From an uncultured Pelosinus sp. (GTDB lineage: Bacteria > Bacillota > Negativicutes > Sporomusales > Acetonemataceae), in contig UQPB01000010.1 in the NCBI GenBank assembly GCA_900542835.1, positions 28,225-92,224 on the forward strand: a stretch of 64,000 nucleotides of DNA, read 5' to 3'. Below, piece after piece: positions 33,375 through 40,837 of the stretch (positions within the stretch are counted from its first letter, which is position 1; the number at the start of each line of letters is the position of its first letter). Made by a program: the position numbers and the translations under genes. The notes beneath the pieces were generated by a model. It was not told where the DNA came from and did not search any database. It was given only the letters and a program-made list of their open reading frames with translations.

Positions 33375-34655
33375 ATGGCGGAAACCAATTTCAAAGTATT
33401 TAATGAAGAACTTAGCCCGGACAGGACATTCAGCGATGCCGAGTATAACGTTGCAACCCAGCGGCAAGGCGGCGTTATCCCCGGTATGGCGCTCAGCCGG
33501 CTGCACAACAAACTGTACCGGCAATCTACAGCAATGGCAAAGGCCATTGCTGATTTTATAGTCGAGCAGGGCTATGATTGTATGGACAATGATATCCCCG
33601 GGATTACAGCAGCGATTGGGGCTGCAATCCAAAAAACTGCGGAAGACGCTGCATCGGAAGCGGTAACCGAGCACAACACCGATTCCGACGCGCATGAATT
33701 GGCAACGCGCTTCGGCACGTCCGGGCACAATCACAATGGCACAGCTGGGCAGGGGCCAAAACTGACCGATGCGGGACTGGCAGCGGGCGCCGCCACTGAT
33801 GCGGTCATCGGTAACCGCACCGTCAACCAGGCGCTGGCCGGTCCAGGCAATACCGGCACGCTCACGCAACTTCTGTCATGGATGGCCGGTCGCATCAAGG
33901 CAATTACCGGCGCTACTAACTGGTACGACGCACCAGTTAAAAGCATTGCGGAATTGGAGGCGGGAAAAGCACCGAAATTAAATCTAAGCACAACCGGATC
34001 AACCGTAATCGGCGTAGGTACATTGGCCGGAGGTTGGGATTCGGTCCCTAATAGCTGCATGAATATAGTGTTATCTGCGGCGAACGAAATCCATCTTAGT
34101 TTTAAACTCCCGGACGGAACCAAAAGGACAATTAAATTGCCTTTTAATGCAACATTAGATACCATTATCGCCAAACTAGAATCTCCTGCATTCACCGGCA
34201 CACCGACCGCACCGACAGCTGCGGCCGGGGCCAGCACCAAGCAGATTGCCAACACGGAGTTTGTGCAGGGGGCGGTTTCTGGCATAGAGGGAACTCGGGT
34301 ATGGAAATCGGGAGAATACATTCCGATCGTAAATACTCCAACAATTGTAACTCATGGCATATCTGGCTTAAACCTACTCTATGCCAGAGGCGAAGTACTT
34401 CTAAAGTGCGTAACTGCGGACGGGGGCTATGCTGTTGGAGATTACGCTATAGGCTGGTCATCGACTAGTAACGCCTCTGGTAACGGATCGCAAATTATCC
34501 CTGTACCTTTATTAACCGATACAACAATACAATATAATACCGGCGACTATACATCAGCTACGACTAACGGGATAATTATGGCGAGTAAAAATAGCGGCGC
34601 ACATTTCAAGGCTACTCTTGCAAACTGGCGTTACGTATTCCGGATTTTTTACTAG
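33375..34655 (+). CDS. Tail fibre protein
   Basis: About 426 residues; ATG 33375 follows TAAGGAGGAAACGTG. The N-terminal 60 residues attach to the baseplate. The middle has low-complexity Gly/Ala segments (GHNHNGTAGQGPKLTDAGL) and an A-rich PTAPTAAAGASTKQIANTEF motif common in fibres. From about 33990 base composition drops, the expected sign of an exchanged receptor-binding end. It is followed by an assembly-like gene. Confidence 0.8.
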   Translation: MAETNFKVFNEELSPDRTFSDAEYNVATQRQGGVIPGMALSRLHNKLYRQSTAMAKAIADFIVEQGYDCMDNDIPGITAAIGAAIQKTAEDAASEAVTEHNTDSDAHELATRFGTSGHNHNGTAGQGPKLTDAGLAAGAATDAVIGNRTVNQALAGPGNTGTLTQLLSWMAGRIKAITGATNWYDAPVKSIAELEAGKAPKLNLSTTGSTVIGVGTLAGGWDSVPNSCMNIVLSAANEIHLSFKLPDGTKRTIKLPFNATLDTIIAKLESPAFTGTPTAPTAAAGASTKQIANTEFVQGAVSGIEGTRVWKSGEYIPIVNTPTIVTHGISGLNLLYARGEVLLKCVTADGGYAVGDYAIGWSSTSNASGNGSQIIPVPLLTDTTIQYNTGDYTSATTNGIIMASKNSGAHFKATLANWRYVFRIFY

Positions 34656-34664
34656 GAGGGCACT

Positions 34665-35150
34665 ATGAGCAAATTTTACATGCATCGAAATGGATTTTTG
34701 TATAACGGAGATATGACTGCAGGATCTCGTGAGGCGACAAGCGAAGAGGTTGCATCCCATTTGGGGATGTCAATGTCCACCCGCAAGGCAGCGCTCCGCG
34801 CCGCAATCAATGCCGAGCGTGACCGGCGGGAGCAGGGCGGGTTTGAGTACGAGGGCAAGCGATTTGACAGCGATGCGACCAGCGTCATCAGGATTAATGC
34901 CGCTGTAAATACGGCGGTGGCGGCTGTGTTGACCGAATCGCCGTTTACAGTAGACTGGACGGCTGCGGACAATACGACAATGGCGCTGGATGCGGCCGGC
35001 TTTATGGCCCTGTCAATGGCCCTAGCCGCGCATAGCAATGAGCAGCATGTCCGGGCGCGGGCGCTTAAAGAGCAGCTTGACCAGGCAGAGGATGAGGCGG
35101 CGGTCGCGATGGTGGATCATTTGTTGCAAGAGTGGCAGCAAGAGGCGTAA
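34665..35150 (+). CDS. DUF4376 tail-fibre-associated protein
   Basis: A 161-residue protein starting at ATG 34665 after AGGAGG. RAAINAERDRREQGGFEYEG and FDSDATSVIRINAAVNTA are the DUF4376 core. Such domains lie on or beside tail fibres and may help assembly. The helical C-terminus is acidic. Confidence 0.75.
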   Translation: MSKFYMHRNGFLYNGDMTAGSREATSEEVASHLGMSMSTRKAALRAAINAERDRREQGGFEYEGKRFDSDATSVIRINAAVNTAVAAVLTESPFTVDWTAADNTTMALDAAGFMALSMALAAHSNEQHVRARALKEQLDQAEDEAAVAMVDHLLQEWQQEA

Positions 35151-35182
35151 GTCTCTATTTTTTTTACTGGGAGGGGTAACCA

Positions 35183-35698
35183 TTGAGGGAGATATTTGAT
35201 CATGTCATTACGGCAGCCAAAGCGGCTGCCGTATCCATTATGGATGTGGCGCCGGTAAAAGCAACAGCAGCCGGCGCCCTTGCCTTTACGACCGGCGGAC
35301 ATGGCACGGCGTTGGCAGCGTTTGTGACCTTGATCCTTATTGATCTGTTAACCAAGTATTTGTCTTTATCTGCAAAACGCTTGACTGATCATAGTCTGCC
35401 CGCCGGGCTTTGGCGGTGCTTTATCGGGATTTACGCTGCATTCAAGGACGGGTATATCAAATCTGAACTGATGAAGACGAAGTTCGCCGGCAAGCTTATT
35501 CTGTATATGATCTTGGTAGCTGCCGCATCGCAGGTTGATGCGATGTCCGGCAGTGCAGGCGTTTTTGTAAAGGCCTCCTGGTACTACCTGGCGGCGACAG
35601 AGGCCATCAGCATAGTCGAAAACCTGCGGGACGCCGGAGTTCAGAGTCTCGATCCGTTGCTGGCATTTATCCGGTCGAAGCTGGGAGGGCTAAAGTGA
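35183..35698 (+). CDS. Holin (phage holin 4 family)
   Basis: A 171-residue membrane protein starting at TTG 35183 after GGGAGGGG. Three or more hydrophobic segments (TALAAFVTLILIDLLTKYLS; KLILYMILVAAASQ; SWYYLAATEAISIVENLRDAG) with the family ending SIVENLRDAGVQS. It would form the pores that release or activate the endolysin. It overlaps the amidase gene. Confidence 0.85.
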   Translation: MREIFDHVITAAKAAAVSIMDVAPVKATAAGALAFTTGGHGTALAAFVTLILIDLLTKYLSLSAKRLTDHSLPAGLWRCFIGIYAAFKDGYIKSELMKTKFAGKLILYMILVAAASQVDAMSGSAGVFVKASWYYLAATEAISIVENLRDAGVQSLDPLLAFIRSKLGGLK

Positions 35699-36189
35699 TG
35701 ATCAATATTAAGGCGACAAATCTGCAATTTGACTCGCTGTCAGCCCGCCAGTCTACCCGCTATCTGGTTGTGCATCACACCGGCGGCAACGCCGGCGACG
35801 ATTACAGCGCCGCGGAGCTGCACGCCATGCACCAGCGGCTGGGCTGGGCTGGGGTTGGCTATCATTTGATTATCCGCAAGGACGGCAGCATCGAAGCCGG
35901 CCGGCCGCTGTGGTCACGCGGGGCGCATTCTGTGCCTGGCAACCATAACAGCATCGGTATCCACGTCTGCGGCAACTTTGAACTGGAATCGCCCACGTCG
36001 GCGCAGATTGAGTCGTTATCCATGCTCTGCGCAGATCTATGTCTGTCCTACGGTTTAGAGCCGCATGAGGCGATTGTAGGCCATCGGGACCAGGATGCAA
36101 CGGCCTGCCCCGGGCAGGCGCTGTATGACCTGTTGCCGGTGATCCGCGGCAAGGCAATTTGGTATCAACAGCATGGAGGTAACACCTGA
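35698..36189 (+). CDS. N-acetylmuramoyl-L-alanine amidase endolysin
   Basis: A 163-residue protein (ATG 35698; GTG 35695 also possible). The amidase_2 zinc site is visible: YLVVHHTGG near residue 23, YHLIIRKDGSIEAGRP in the middle, and VGHRDQDATACPGQ near 135. It cleaves the peptide side chain from peptidoglycan at lysis. No signal peptide, so it needs the holin. Full length for a single-domain endolysin. Confidence 0.88.
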   Translation: MINIKATNLQFDSLSARQSTRYLVVHHTGGNAGDDYSAAELHAMHQRLGWAGVGYHLIIRKDGSIEAGRPLWSRGAHSVPGNHNSIGIHVCGNFELESPTSAQIESLSMLCADLCLSYGLEPHEAIVGHRDQDATACPGQALYDLLPVIRGKAIWYQQHGGNT

Positions 36190-36380
36190 TGCTCAAAAAA
36201 GTTAAGGATTCTCTGGTCGGGGTTATCGGCCTCATTGGGTTTGCAGTCTGGATGTTCTTTTCGAGCGGAAATTGGCTTGCCAGATACAAGCACAGCGCAT
36301 TAAAGGGCGTTGTGCTTGTTTTGCTTGTCGTTATTGCTATATTAACCGTAGCATTAATAAGATTTATAGGGGGTAGGTAA
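36189..36380 (+). CDS. Small two-helix membrane protein in lysis cassette
   Basis: Sixty-three residues starting at ATG 36189, overlapping the amidase stop. Two hydrophobic helices (LVGVIGLIGFAVWMFFSS; GVVLVLLVVIAILTVALI) with a basic loop (ARYKHSALK). It could be a second holin or pinholin partner. Not assigned to a family. Confidence 0.6.
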   Translation: MLKKVKDSLVGVIGLIGFAVWMFFSSGNWLARYKHSALKGVVLVLLVVIAILTVALIRFIGGR

Positions 36381-36382
36381 TT

Positions 36383-36520
36383 GTGTTAAAGAAAGTTATT
36401 GCAGGCCTGCAGTGGATTGACGCCATTGTCTGCTCGCCGGATTTTAGGAGAGGCTTGGCTATAGGCGCAGCTGTCGGCACTGTTGCTGCGGTATTGCTCT
36501 TGGCGGTGGTGCTGCGATGA
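36383..36520 (+). CDS. Very small membrane protein in lysis cassette
   Basis: Forty-five residues starting at GTG 36383 after GGGGGTAGG. Amphipathic N-terminal part (LKKVIAGLQWIDAIVCSPDF) and a single membrane helix (AIGAAVGTVAAVLLLAVVL). The stop overlaps the next start. Possibly a regulator of the holin or part of an envelope-breaching complex. Confidence 0.5.
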   Translation: MLKKVIAGLQWIDAIVCSPDFRRGLAIGAAVGTVAAVLLLAVVLR

Positions 36521-37056
36521 ACAAATCAACCGTCGCCGTCCTCTGCATCGTCTGCCTAGCCGTAGGCGCTGCCGCCGGTGTCTACTGGCTGGCACCGGCG
36601 CTGACCCAGCATCACTACACGGAGAAAGTGATCGAGCGGGAAGTTCCTGTGATTAAAGAGGTCATCAAGACCAACACAGTAACACAGATCCAGTATGTTG
36701 CCAAGGAACTGGATCCAGACACCGGCGAAACCGAAAAAATCGATGTGGAGGCGGTAATAGAGCAACCGGCCGTCAATGTCAAATTGAACGGCCAGCCGTA
36801 TCAGTTCAGGCTGCTGCAGGGGGAAGAACAGAAATTCGACCAGGGTAAGGTCAGCCTGCGGCAGAACAGTCAGATTGATATTCATTTGTCAGTGGAGCCG
36901 CAGATTGTTGACAACACCAAGACAGGCGGCATTGATCTTTTTTTTGGCAAATACTCCGGCATTACGCTCCAACACAAGCGGATCGGCGTCGATGCCGGTA
37001 TGGACCGGCATGGGGATCAGGATTACCGGCTTAGGTGGAAGGCGGTGCAGTGGTAG
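36517..37056 (+). CDS. Membrane-anchored periplasmic protein, spanin-like candidate
   Basis: A 179-residue protein. One N-terminal helix (TVAVLCIVCLAVGAAAGVYWL) with a short N-terminus inside and about 150 residues outside the inner membrane. After a polar stretch (YTEKVIEREVPVIKEVIK) the rest is beta-rich and ends in GKYSGITLQHKRIGVDAG. Position directly after holin, amidase and two tiny membrane proteins fits the i-spanin of phages that must open an outer membrane, but the fold is not that of Rz. A decayed copy of the C-terminus lies at 43014-43150. Confidence 0.5.
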   Translation: MNKSTVAVLCIVCLAVGAAAGVYWLAPALTQHHYTEKVIEREVPVIKEVIKTNTVTQIQYVAKELDPDTGETEKIDVEAVIEQPAVNVKLNGQPYQFRLLQGEEQKFDQGKVSLRQNSQIDIHLSVEPQIVDNTKTGGIDLFFGKYSGITLQHKRIGVDAGMDRHGDQDYRLRWKAVQW

Positions 37057-37148
37057 AACCAATACTTTTTGGCTGTTGGGTGTACGGATAAAGAGTAAGA
37101 AGCAATGAATATTCGTGGGATTCTAAATGAAAAATGGAGGAATGTAAA

Positions 37149-38060
37149 ATGGCAGTAGTAGGACAACAATTAACGGCGCCGGAGGCGGGATGGAAAAGAT
37201 ATGACGATACTGATAGCAGGATCTTATATACTGGTACATGGGTTAGTGCACCGGAATCTGGGAAATGGGGTAATACAACTAGGTATATACCTGAAGGAAC
37301 TCCACCTGAAATAATTAATAATAGTTCAATAAAGTTTAATTTTTTTGGATCAAAAATAAGATTTATACAGGCTAAAGCATCTCAACATTCTACAGCCCTC
37401 AATTATAAAATAGATGGAGCATCAATCGGCATTGTTAATTTGACCGGCTCTTATGTCAATCAAATATTAGCAATAGAAAAATTAGATTTGGAATATGGTG
37501 AGCATAGTGTAGAGATAAGAAGTTTAGATGGTATACGATTTGATTTTGATGCTATCGATATAGACGATACTGGATATTTAATTTTTCCTGTATCGTTAAA
37601 TCTAACAGCAGTAGCAGGTAATTCTCAAATACTCCTTCAATGGGATTCCGTTACGGGTGCAACCGGCTACAATGTTAAACGGGCTACCACTGCCGGCGGT
37701 CCATATACGACGATCGCTAACAATGTTCCTGGTACAAGCTATGTAGACACCAATGTCGAGAATGGCGCTACCTATTACTATGTAGTTTCCGCCGTGCTGG
37801 GTGATGAGGAAAGTGATAATTCTAACGAGGCGTCAGCTACTCCATTAAAAAGGGAAGCATTGTTGCGCGTGACTATGATTGACTCCAGTGAACGGGAGTA
37901 TCGCGTGTCTAAAGAGGAAGCAGACGGCTTCGTTGCTTGGATGAATCGCGAGGTAAACACCGGCACTACCGCGTACCCGCTCACCAAGATTACGACTGAC
38001 AGCAAGGAGTATCTGCTATTTGATAAAGTTATTAGCTTTGATGTGAAAGAACTGAAGTAG
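37149..38060 (+). CDS. Fibronectin type III-containing phage-borne protein
   Basis: A 303-residue protein; ATG 37149 follows AATGGAGG, and ATG 37134 was rejected because the ribosome site lies inside that extension. The first 150 residues look like a carbohydrate-binding beta sandwich (WKRYDDTDSRILYTGTW, then YGEHSVEIRSLDG). Residues about 160-235 are an FN3 domain (VSLNLTAVAGNSQILLQWD, ATGYNVKRATTAGGPYT, TYYYVVSAV). The end has a further small domain with DSKEYLLFDKVISFDVKE. The first half is AT-rich. It may be a fibre-associated adhesin or a lysogenic surface protein; the anchoring is not visible. Confidence 0.65.
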   Translation: MAVVGQQLTAPEAGWKRYDDTDSRILYTGTWVSAPESGKWGNTTRYIPEGTPPEIINNSSIKFNFFGSKIRFIQAKASQHSTALNYKIDGASIGIVNLTGSYVNQILAIEKLDLEYGEHSVEIRSLDGIRFDFDAIDIDDTGYLIFPVSLNLTAVAGNSQILLQWDSVTGATGYNVKRATTAGGPYTTIANNVPGTSYVDTNVENGATYYYVVSAVLGDEESDNSNEASATPLKREALLRVTMIDSSEREYRVSKEEADGFVAWMNREVNTGTTAYPLTKITTDSKEYLLFDKVISFDVKELK

Positions 38061-38071
38061 TTCTTTGTTTT

Positions 38072-38107
38072 GCCGCTCTACCTTCGGGTGGGGCGGCTCT
38101 TTTTTAT
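38072..38107 (+). terminator. Intrinsic terminator after FN3 gene
   Basis: GCCGCTCTACC-TTCG-GGTGGGGCGGC with CTCTTTTTTATT behind; one mismatch region in the stem. Confidence 0.65.
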
Positions 38108-38287
38108 TTGCCAAAGATCAATCTGTGTCAAGGGCAGCCGGCCAGCCTCGGTTTGGGTTCCGCGAGGCTCCCTGCGGAGTGTTTTGGACTATGATAACAT
38201 TAAAAAAGAGCAGCGCGCCCGAAAGCGTGAACGGCTGCTCTGGATTGTTGGTGTTGGGGCTATAGTCTGCTCTAACCATTGAGATTT
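38108..38287. other. Gene-poor stretch between two terminators
   Basis: About 180 bases between terminators. A frame reading YDNIKKEQRARKRERLLWIV ends at 38282 and looks protein-like, but it has no start codon with a ribosome site. It may be a gene remnant. No promoter recognised. Confidence 0.3.
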
Positions 38288-38314
38288 GCCGCTCCTTTGG
38301 GAGCGGCATTTTTA
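38288..38314 (+). terminator. Intrinsic terminator
   Basis: GCCGCTCC-TTTG-GGAGCGGC followed by ATTTTTAATT, a perfect eight-base-pair stem. It separates the phage genes from the ParA cassette. Confidence 0.75.
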
Positions 38315-38319
38315 ATTAC

Positions 38320-38349
38320 TTGGCAGGAATAACTAAATAAAGGTGTAAT
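38320..38349 (+). promoter_or_regulatory. Possible promoter of ParA cassette
   Basis: TTGGCA at 38320-38325, an 18-base spacer and TGTAAT at 38344-38349, in a very AT-rich stretch about 70 bases before the ParA gene. Moderate match only. Confidence 0.3.
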
Positions 38350-38420
38350 GTATATTATTGTATAGTGTTTTTAGATAATGTCTGGTGAACATCCATAATA
38401 GGGGTTGGGGAGGTTCTTCT

Positions 38421-39248
38421 ATGTCAGGCAAAGTAATATCATTTATAAATATGAAGGGTGGAGTTGGAAAAACAACTCTTTGCATTGGTATGGGTGAATA
38501 CTTGGCACATAACTTTGACAAAAAGATCTTGTTTATAGACCTTGATCCTCAATTTAATACAACTCAGTCATTAATGAATTTATTTGACTTAGAAGATACA
38601 TATCTGAATGATTTTAGCGTAAATAATAAAACTATAAAGAAAATATTTGAAAGCCCCACTAAAATAACTGAAAAACCTAAGTTGCCCGATAAGGAAGAGG
38701 TAATTATTAAATTAGATGACAAAATTGACCTAATTGCAGGAACTATAAATCTGATTTTTGAAGATGGTAACAAGGACGGAGCAAAGGCAAAACGAATGAG
38801 GAAATTTATAAACGAGAACAATTTAAGAGACAATTATGATTTTATATTTATAGATTGCCCTCCGACTATATCAATATATACGGATGCTGCGTTGATTGCT
38901 TCGGATTTCTATTTGGTTCCTAATAGAATGGATAGATATTCGATTTTGGGAATAGCGCTTTTAAAACAAGTCATTGATAGGCTTTCATACGAAGAAGAAC
39001 TTGGCATTAAGCCTGTAGGTATTGTTTACACAATGTTAAGAAGATCAACACAAAAAAGTAATATTCTTAAAGAAAATTTTGAGCAAAGTACGATAGTTCA
39101 AAACATAGGATTATTCAGTTCTACTACTACCCATGTAAACAATTTGCTTTTTGGGTTTAAGGGAAACATTTCATCTATGTATAAGAAGTCCAGGGAAGAT
39201 ATTCATGCCCTGTGTGAAGAATTTATAGAGAGGATAGGTAGCAGATGA
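38421..39248 (+). CDS. ParA-like ATPase of accessory cassette
   Basis: A 275-residue protein starting at ATG 38421 after GGGGAGG. It has the deviant Walker A (MKGGVGKTT, residues 11-19), the ParA motif FIDLDPQFNTT, and the Walker B-like DFIFIDCPPTIS. After that comes the family helix with LLKQVIDRL. ParA proteins dimerise on ATP and bind DNA nonspecifically. No ParB gene or parS-like repeat is nearby, and the prophage is integrated, so a plain partition role is unlikely. The next gene overlaps by an ATGA junction. Codon use is far more AT-rich than in the phage core. Confidence 0.8.
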   Translation: MSGKVISFINMKGGVGKTTLCIGMGEYLAHNFDKKILFIDLDPQFNTTQSLMNLFDLEDTYLNDFSVNNKTIKKIFESPTKITEKPKLPDKEEVIIKLDDKIDLIAGTINLIFEDGNKDGAKAKRMRKFINENNLRDNYDFIFIDCPPTISIYTDAALIASDFYLVPNRMDRYSILGIALLKQVIDRLSYEEELGIKPVGIVYTMLRRSTQKSNILKENFEQSTIVQNIGLFSSTTTHVNNLLFGFKGNISSMYKKSREDIHALCEEFIERIGSR

Positions 39249-39628
39249 TTAATATAGATGAGATAAATGATAAACAAAAATATATTGAGATTATAAAAAA
39301 GCTAAATATGAGTAGAGTAGACTTATGCATTCTGATGGGAGTAATCTCTTTTTTAATTTATTCAAAAGATATATTTCCTAGAAACTTAAACGTTGCTGAA
39401 TTTATTGAAGATAATTTTAAAATTAGTTATCCTAAATATGTAATAAGATCGAGAACTTTAATAGTAGCTAAAATAACTCGGCACTTATATTTTTCAGATG
39501 AAAGTGTTATAGTAGATGTTTTACCAAAGTTAATTAACTATTTTCATATAGAAAATGCTGCATTTCAAAAAACAGGTAGAAAACGAAATGAAAATGATAA
39601 GTTAAATACTTGGCTAGAAGGATTGTAG
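39245..39628 (+). CDS. Hypothetical protein, ParA cassette gene 2
   Basis: A 127-residue, mostly helical, basic protein (SRVDLCILMGVISFLIYS; FKISYPKYVIRSRTLIVAKITRHLY; ending KLNTWLEGL). No motif recognised. The overlap with ParA and the four-base gap to the third gene indicate one operon. It could be the ParA partner or DNA-contacting element; this is inference. Confidence 0.6.
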   Translation: MINIDEINDKQKYIEIIKKLNMSRVDLCILMGVISFLIYSKDIFPRNLNVAEFIEDNFKISYPKYVIRSRTLIVAKITRHLYFSDESVIVDVLPKLINYFHIENAAFQKTGRKRNENDKLNTWLEGL

Positions 39629-39632
39629 TTAT

Positions 39633-40295
39633 ATGGAAAAGTTCGATTTATGCAACGATTTAAAGGAAGAAATAGAATCTTATACGAGCATGTTAAACAT
39701 TGCCAATACGTCAATCGAGAACGATATCCGCAATATAACTAAACGACTTTTATTCTTAAAAACAGTTGTTTCGCGAAGTTCAAAGGATCATTATCCTAAA
39801 TTTTTAATATATGATCTTCTCTCTTTAATGCACGCATTAAAACAGAATTCAAAGCGTAATGTTTATAATCTTTATAGATCTGCAATTGAAAATTTTGTTC
39901 GGTTTGCCTTGGAATTAGATGATGTAGATGGGACAGGAGTTAGGAAAATTTTTGATTTGTTCAAAGAAAAATTTTCTATTTCACCAGAAACTATTGAAAT
40001 TATAAACTTTATTGAGGGCGAGTATTCCGGATGCTGTGATTTTGTTCATAGTAACCAGCGAGCTGGTTTGTCAATCGCGGAGCATTACCAAGATATTTTA
40101 TCAAATGATGACATGAATGATCAGACTATCAAGCAAATTACTAAAAGAATCGTAACGTTTTTGCAGAAAATTACATTACTTTTAATTTATGTGTCGCCAG
40201 ATTTTGTAGATGGTTCCTTTTATCGGAGTAAGCAAAAACTTAAGTATTTAATTGGAGAAGGCAATTATCGTGTATTAAGAGAAAATGTGAGTTAA
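39633..40295 (+). CDS. HEPN/DUF5677-like protein, ParA cassette gene 3
   Basis: A 220-residue helical protein. NVYNLYRSAIENFVRFALEL followed about 50 residues later by EYSGCCDFVHSNQ resembles the R-x-x-x-E...Y-x-x-x-S/C-x-x-V-H arrangement of DUF5677/HEPN-like proteins, many of which are toxin-type effectors in defence loci. The HEPN R-x(4-6)-H core is not cleanly present, so catalysis is not claimed. It ends the cassette and is followed by a terminator. Confidence 0.5.
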   Translation: MEKFDLCNDLKEEIESYTSMLNIANTSIENDIRNITKRLLFLKTVVSRSSKDHYPKFLIYDLLSLMHALKQNSKRNVYNLYRSAIENFVRFALELDDVDGTGVRKIFDLFKEKFSISPETIEIINFIEGEYSGCCDFVHSNQRAGLSIAEHYQDILSNDDMNDQTIKQITKRIVTFLQKITLLLIYVSPDFVDGSFYRSKQKLKYLIGEGNYRVLRENVS

Positions 40296-40352
40296 GGAGA
40301 ATAAGGCAGGTTTAATCAACAAAAATGGACTTCGTTTTGTGGCAATTGTCTT

Positions 40353-40387
40353 AGCCGTATCCTGCCCGGGGTACGGCCTTTTTATTT
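40353..40387 (+). terminator. Terminator after ParA cassette
   Basis: GCCGTATCC-TGCC-CGGGGTACGGC followed by CTTTTTATTT. It closes the cassette, so the three genes form one transcription unit. Confidence 0.7.
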
Positions 40388-40414
40388 GTGTAGACATTTC
40401 ATAAAAATAGGAAA

Positions 40415-40429
40415 AAACGTATAACGTTT
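40415..40429. promoter_or_regulatory. Small palindrome next to -35 of toxin-like gene
   Basis: AAACGT-ATA-ACGTTT, six-base arms, ending three bases before the -35 box at 40433. It may be an operator. Confidence 0.4.
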
Positions 40430-40432
40430 ATA

Positions 40433-40461
40433 TTGACATACGACAAGTAAAATGCTATAAT
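40433..40461 (+). promoter_or_regulatory. Consensus promoter of toxin-like gene
   Basis: TTGACA at 40433-40438, 17-base spacer, TATAAT at 40456-40461: a perfect sigma-70-type promoter. The transcript would begin near 40468, about 20 bases before the small gene. Confidence 0.8.
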
Positions 40462-40489
40462 TAAGACATAGAAAGGAGGTGGAAACAAT

Positions 40490-40618
40490 GTGATTGAGTG
40501 GCTGGACATAGTAAAAGACCTAGCAATAACGGGATACACACTATGGAAGTGGTACACCGAATATGCCAGGTCGATAAACAAAAAGCGCTCTCGGCCTCGT
40601 AAGCAAAGAAAGCGCTAA
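40490..40618 (+). CDS. 42-residue putative type I toxin
   Basis: GTG 40490 follows AAAGGAGGTGG at 40472-40482. An ATG two bases earlier is followed at once by TGA and cannot be the start. The peptide has an amphipathic aromatic half (IEWLDIVKDLAITGYTLWKW) and a highly basic tail (KKRSRPRKQRKR), like several small membrane-active toxins. The frame is backed by a perfect promoter and a strong ribosome site. A reverse-strand promoter and terminator could make an antisense RNA over its 3' half. Toxicity is inferred only. Confidence 0.55.
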   Translation: MIEWLDIVKDLAITGYTLWKWYTEYARSINKKRSRPRKQRKR

Positions 40619-40653
40619 ATGTCCTCGGGGGAGGAAACTCCCCCAAACTTTTC
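40575..40653 (-). ncRNA. Candidate antisense RNA to the toxin-like gene
   Basis: On the reverse strand, TTGATT (complement of 40683-40688), a 17-base spacer and TACAAT (complement of 40660-40665) form a promoter. Transcription leftwards would meet a hairpin of two AGCGCT arms (40611-40616 and 40584-40589) followed by TTTTTGTTT. The predicted RNA is about 80 bases long and complementary to the 3' half of the 42-residue gene. Confidence 0.5.
40627..40644. repeat. Hairpin downstream of toxin-like gene
   Basis: GGGGGAG-GAAA-CTCCCCC, a very stable seven-base-pair stem in both directions, nine bases after the small gene's stop. It could protect or end the mRNA. Confidence 0.6.
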
Positions 40654-40674
40654 AATCACATTGTAACAAAGACG

Positions 40675-40836
40675 ATGAAAAAAATCAAATGGATAGACTG
40701 GGCGTTATTGACTCTGTTTGTGCTTTGGCTGGGCACGGTCGACTTCAATAATATGACGGCGCTGAATTGGGTTGCTGGCAGTGTCATGGTCGGTTATTTA
40801 ATCTGCTTTACGGTCAATCGGATAAGGGGTGGATAG
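40675..40836 (+). CDS. Small two-helix membrane protein
   Basis: Fifty-three residues starting at ATG 40675. Two hydrophobic stretches (ALLTLFVLWLGTVDF; WVAGSVMVGYLICFTV) with basic ends. There is no clear ribosome site; translation could be coupled or weak. Function unknown. It lies right after the toxin-like locus, overlapping the antisense promoter. Confidence 0.45.
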   Translation: MKKIKWIDWALLTLFVLWLGTVDFNNMTALNWVAGSVMVGYLICFTVNRIRGG

Positions 40837-40837
40837 T

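Noticed and set aside
33375..35150. Diversity-generating retroelement at the tail fibre
   Set aside because: No reverse transcriptase gene or template/variable repeat pair is seen around the fibre genes.
38070..38282. Seventy-codon frame between two terminators
   Set aside because: Its end looks protein-like, but there is no start with a ribosome site and the first half is read from a terminator.
38421..39248. Plasmid-type partition function for the ParA-like protein
   Set aside because: No ParB gene, no centromere-like repeats, and an attR site showing chromosomal integration.
40488..40493. ATG as the start of the small gene
   Set aside because: It is followed directly by TGA; the overlapping GTG at 40490 gives the open frame.
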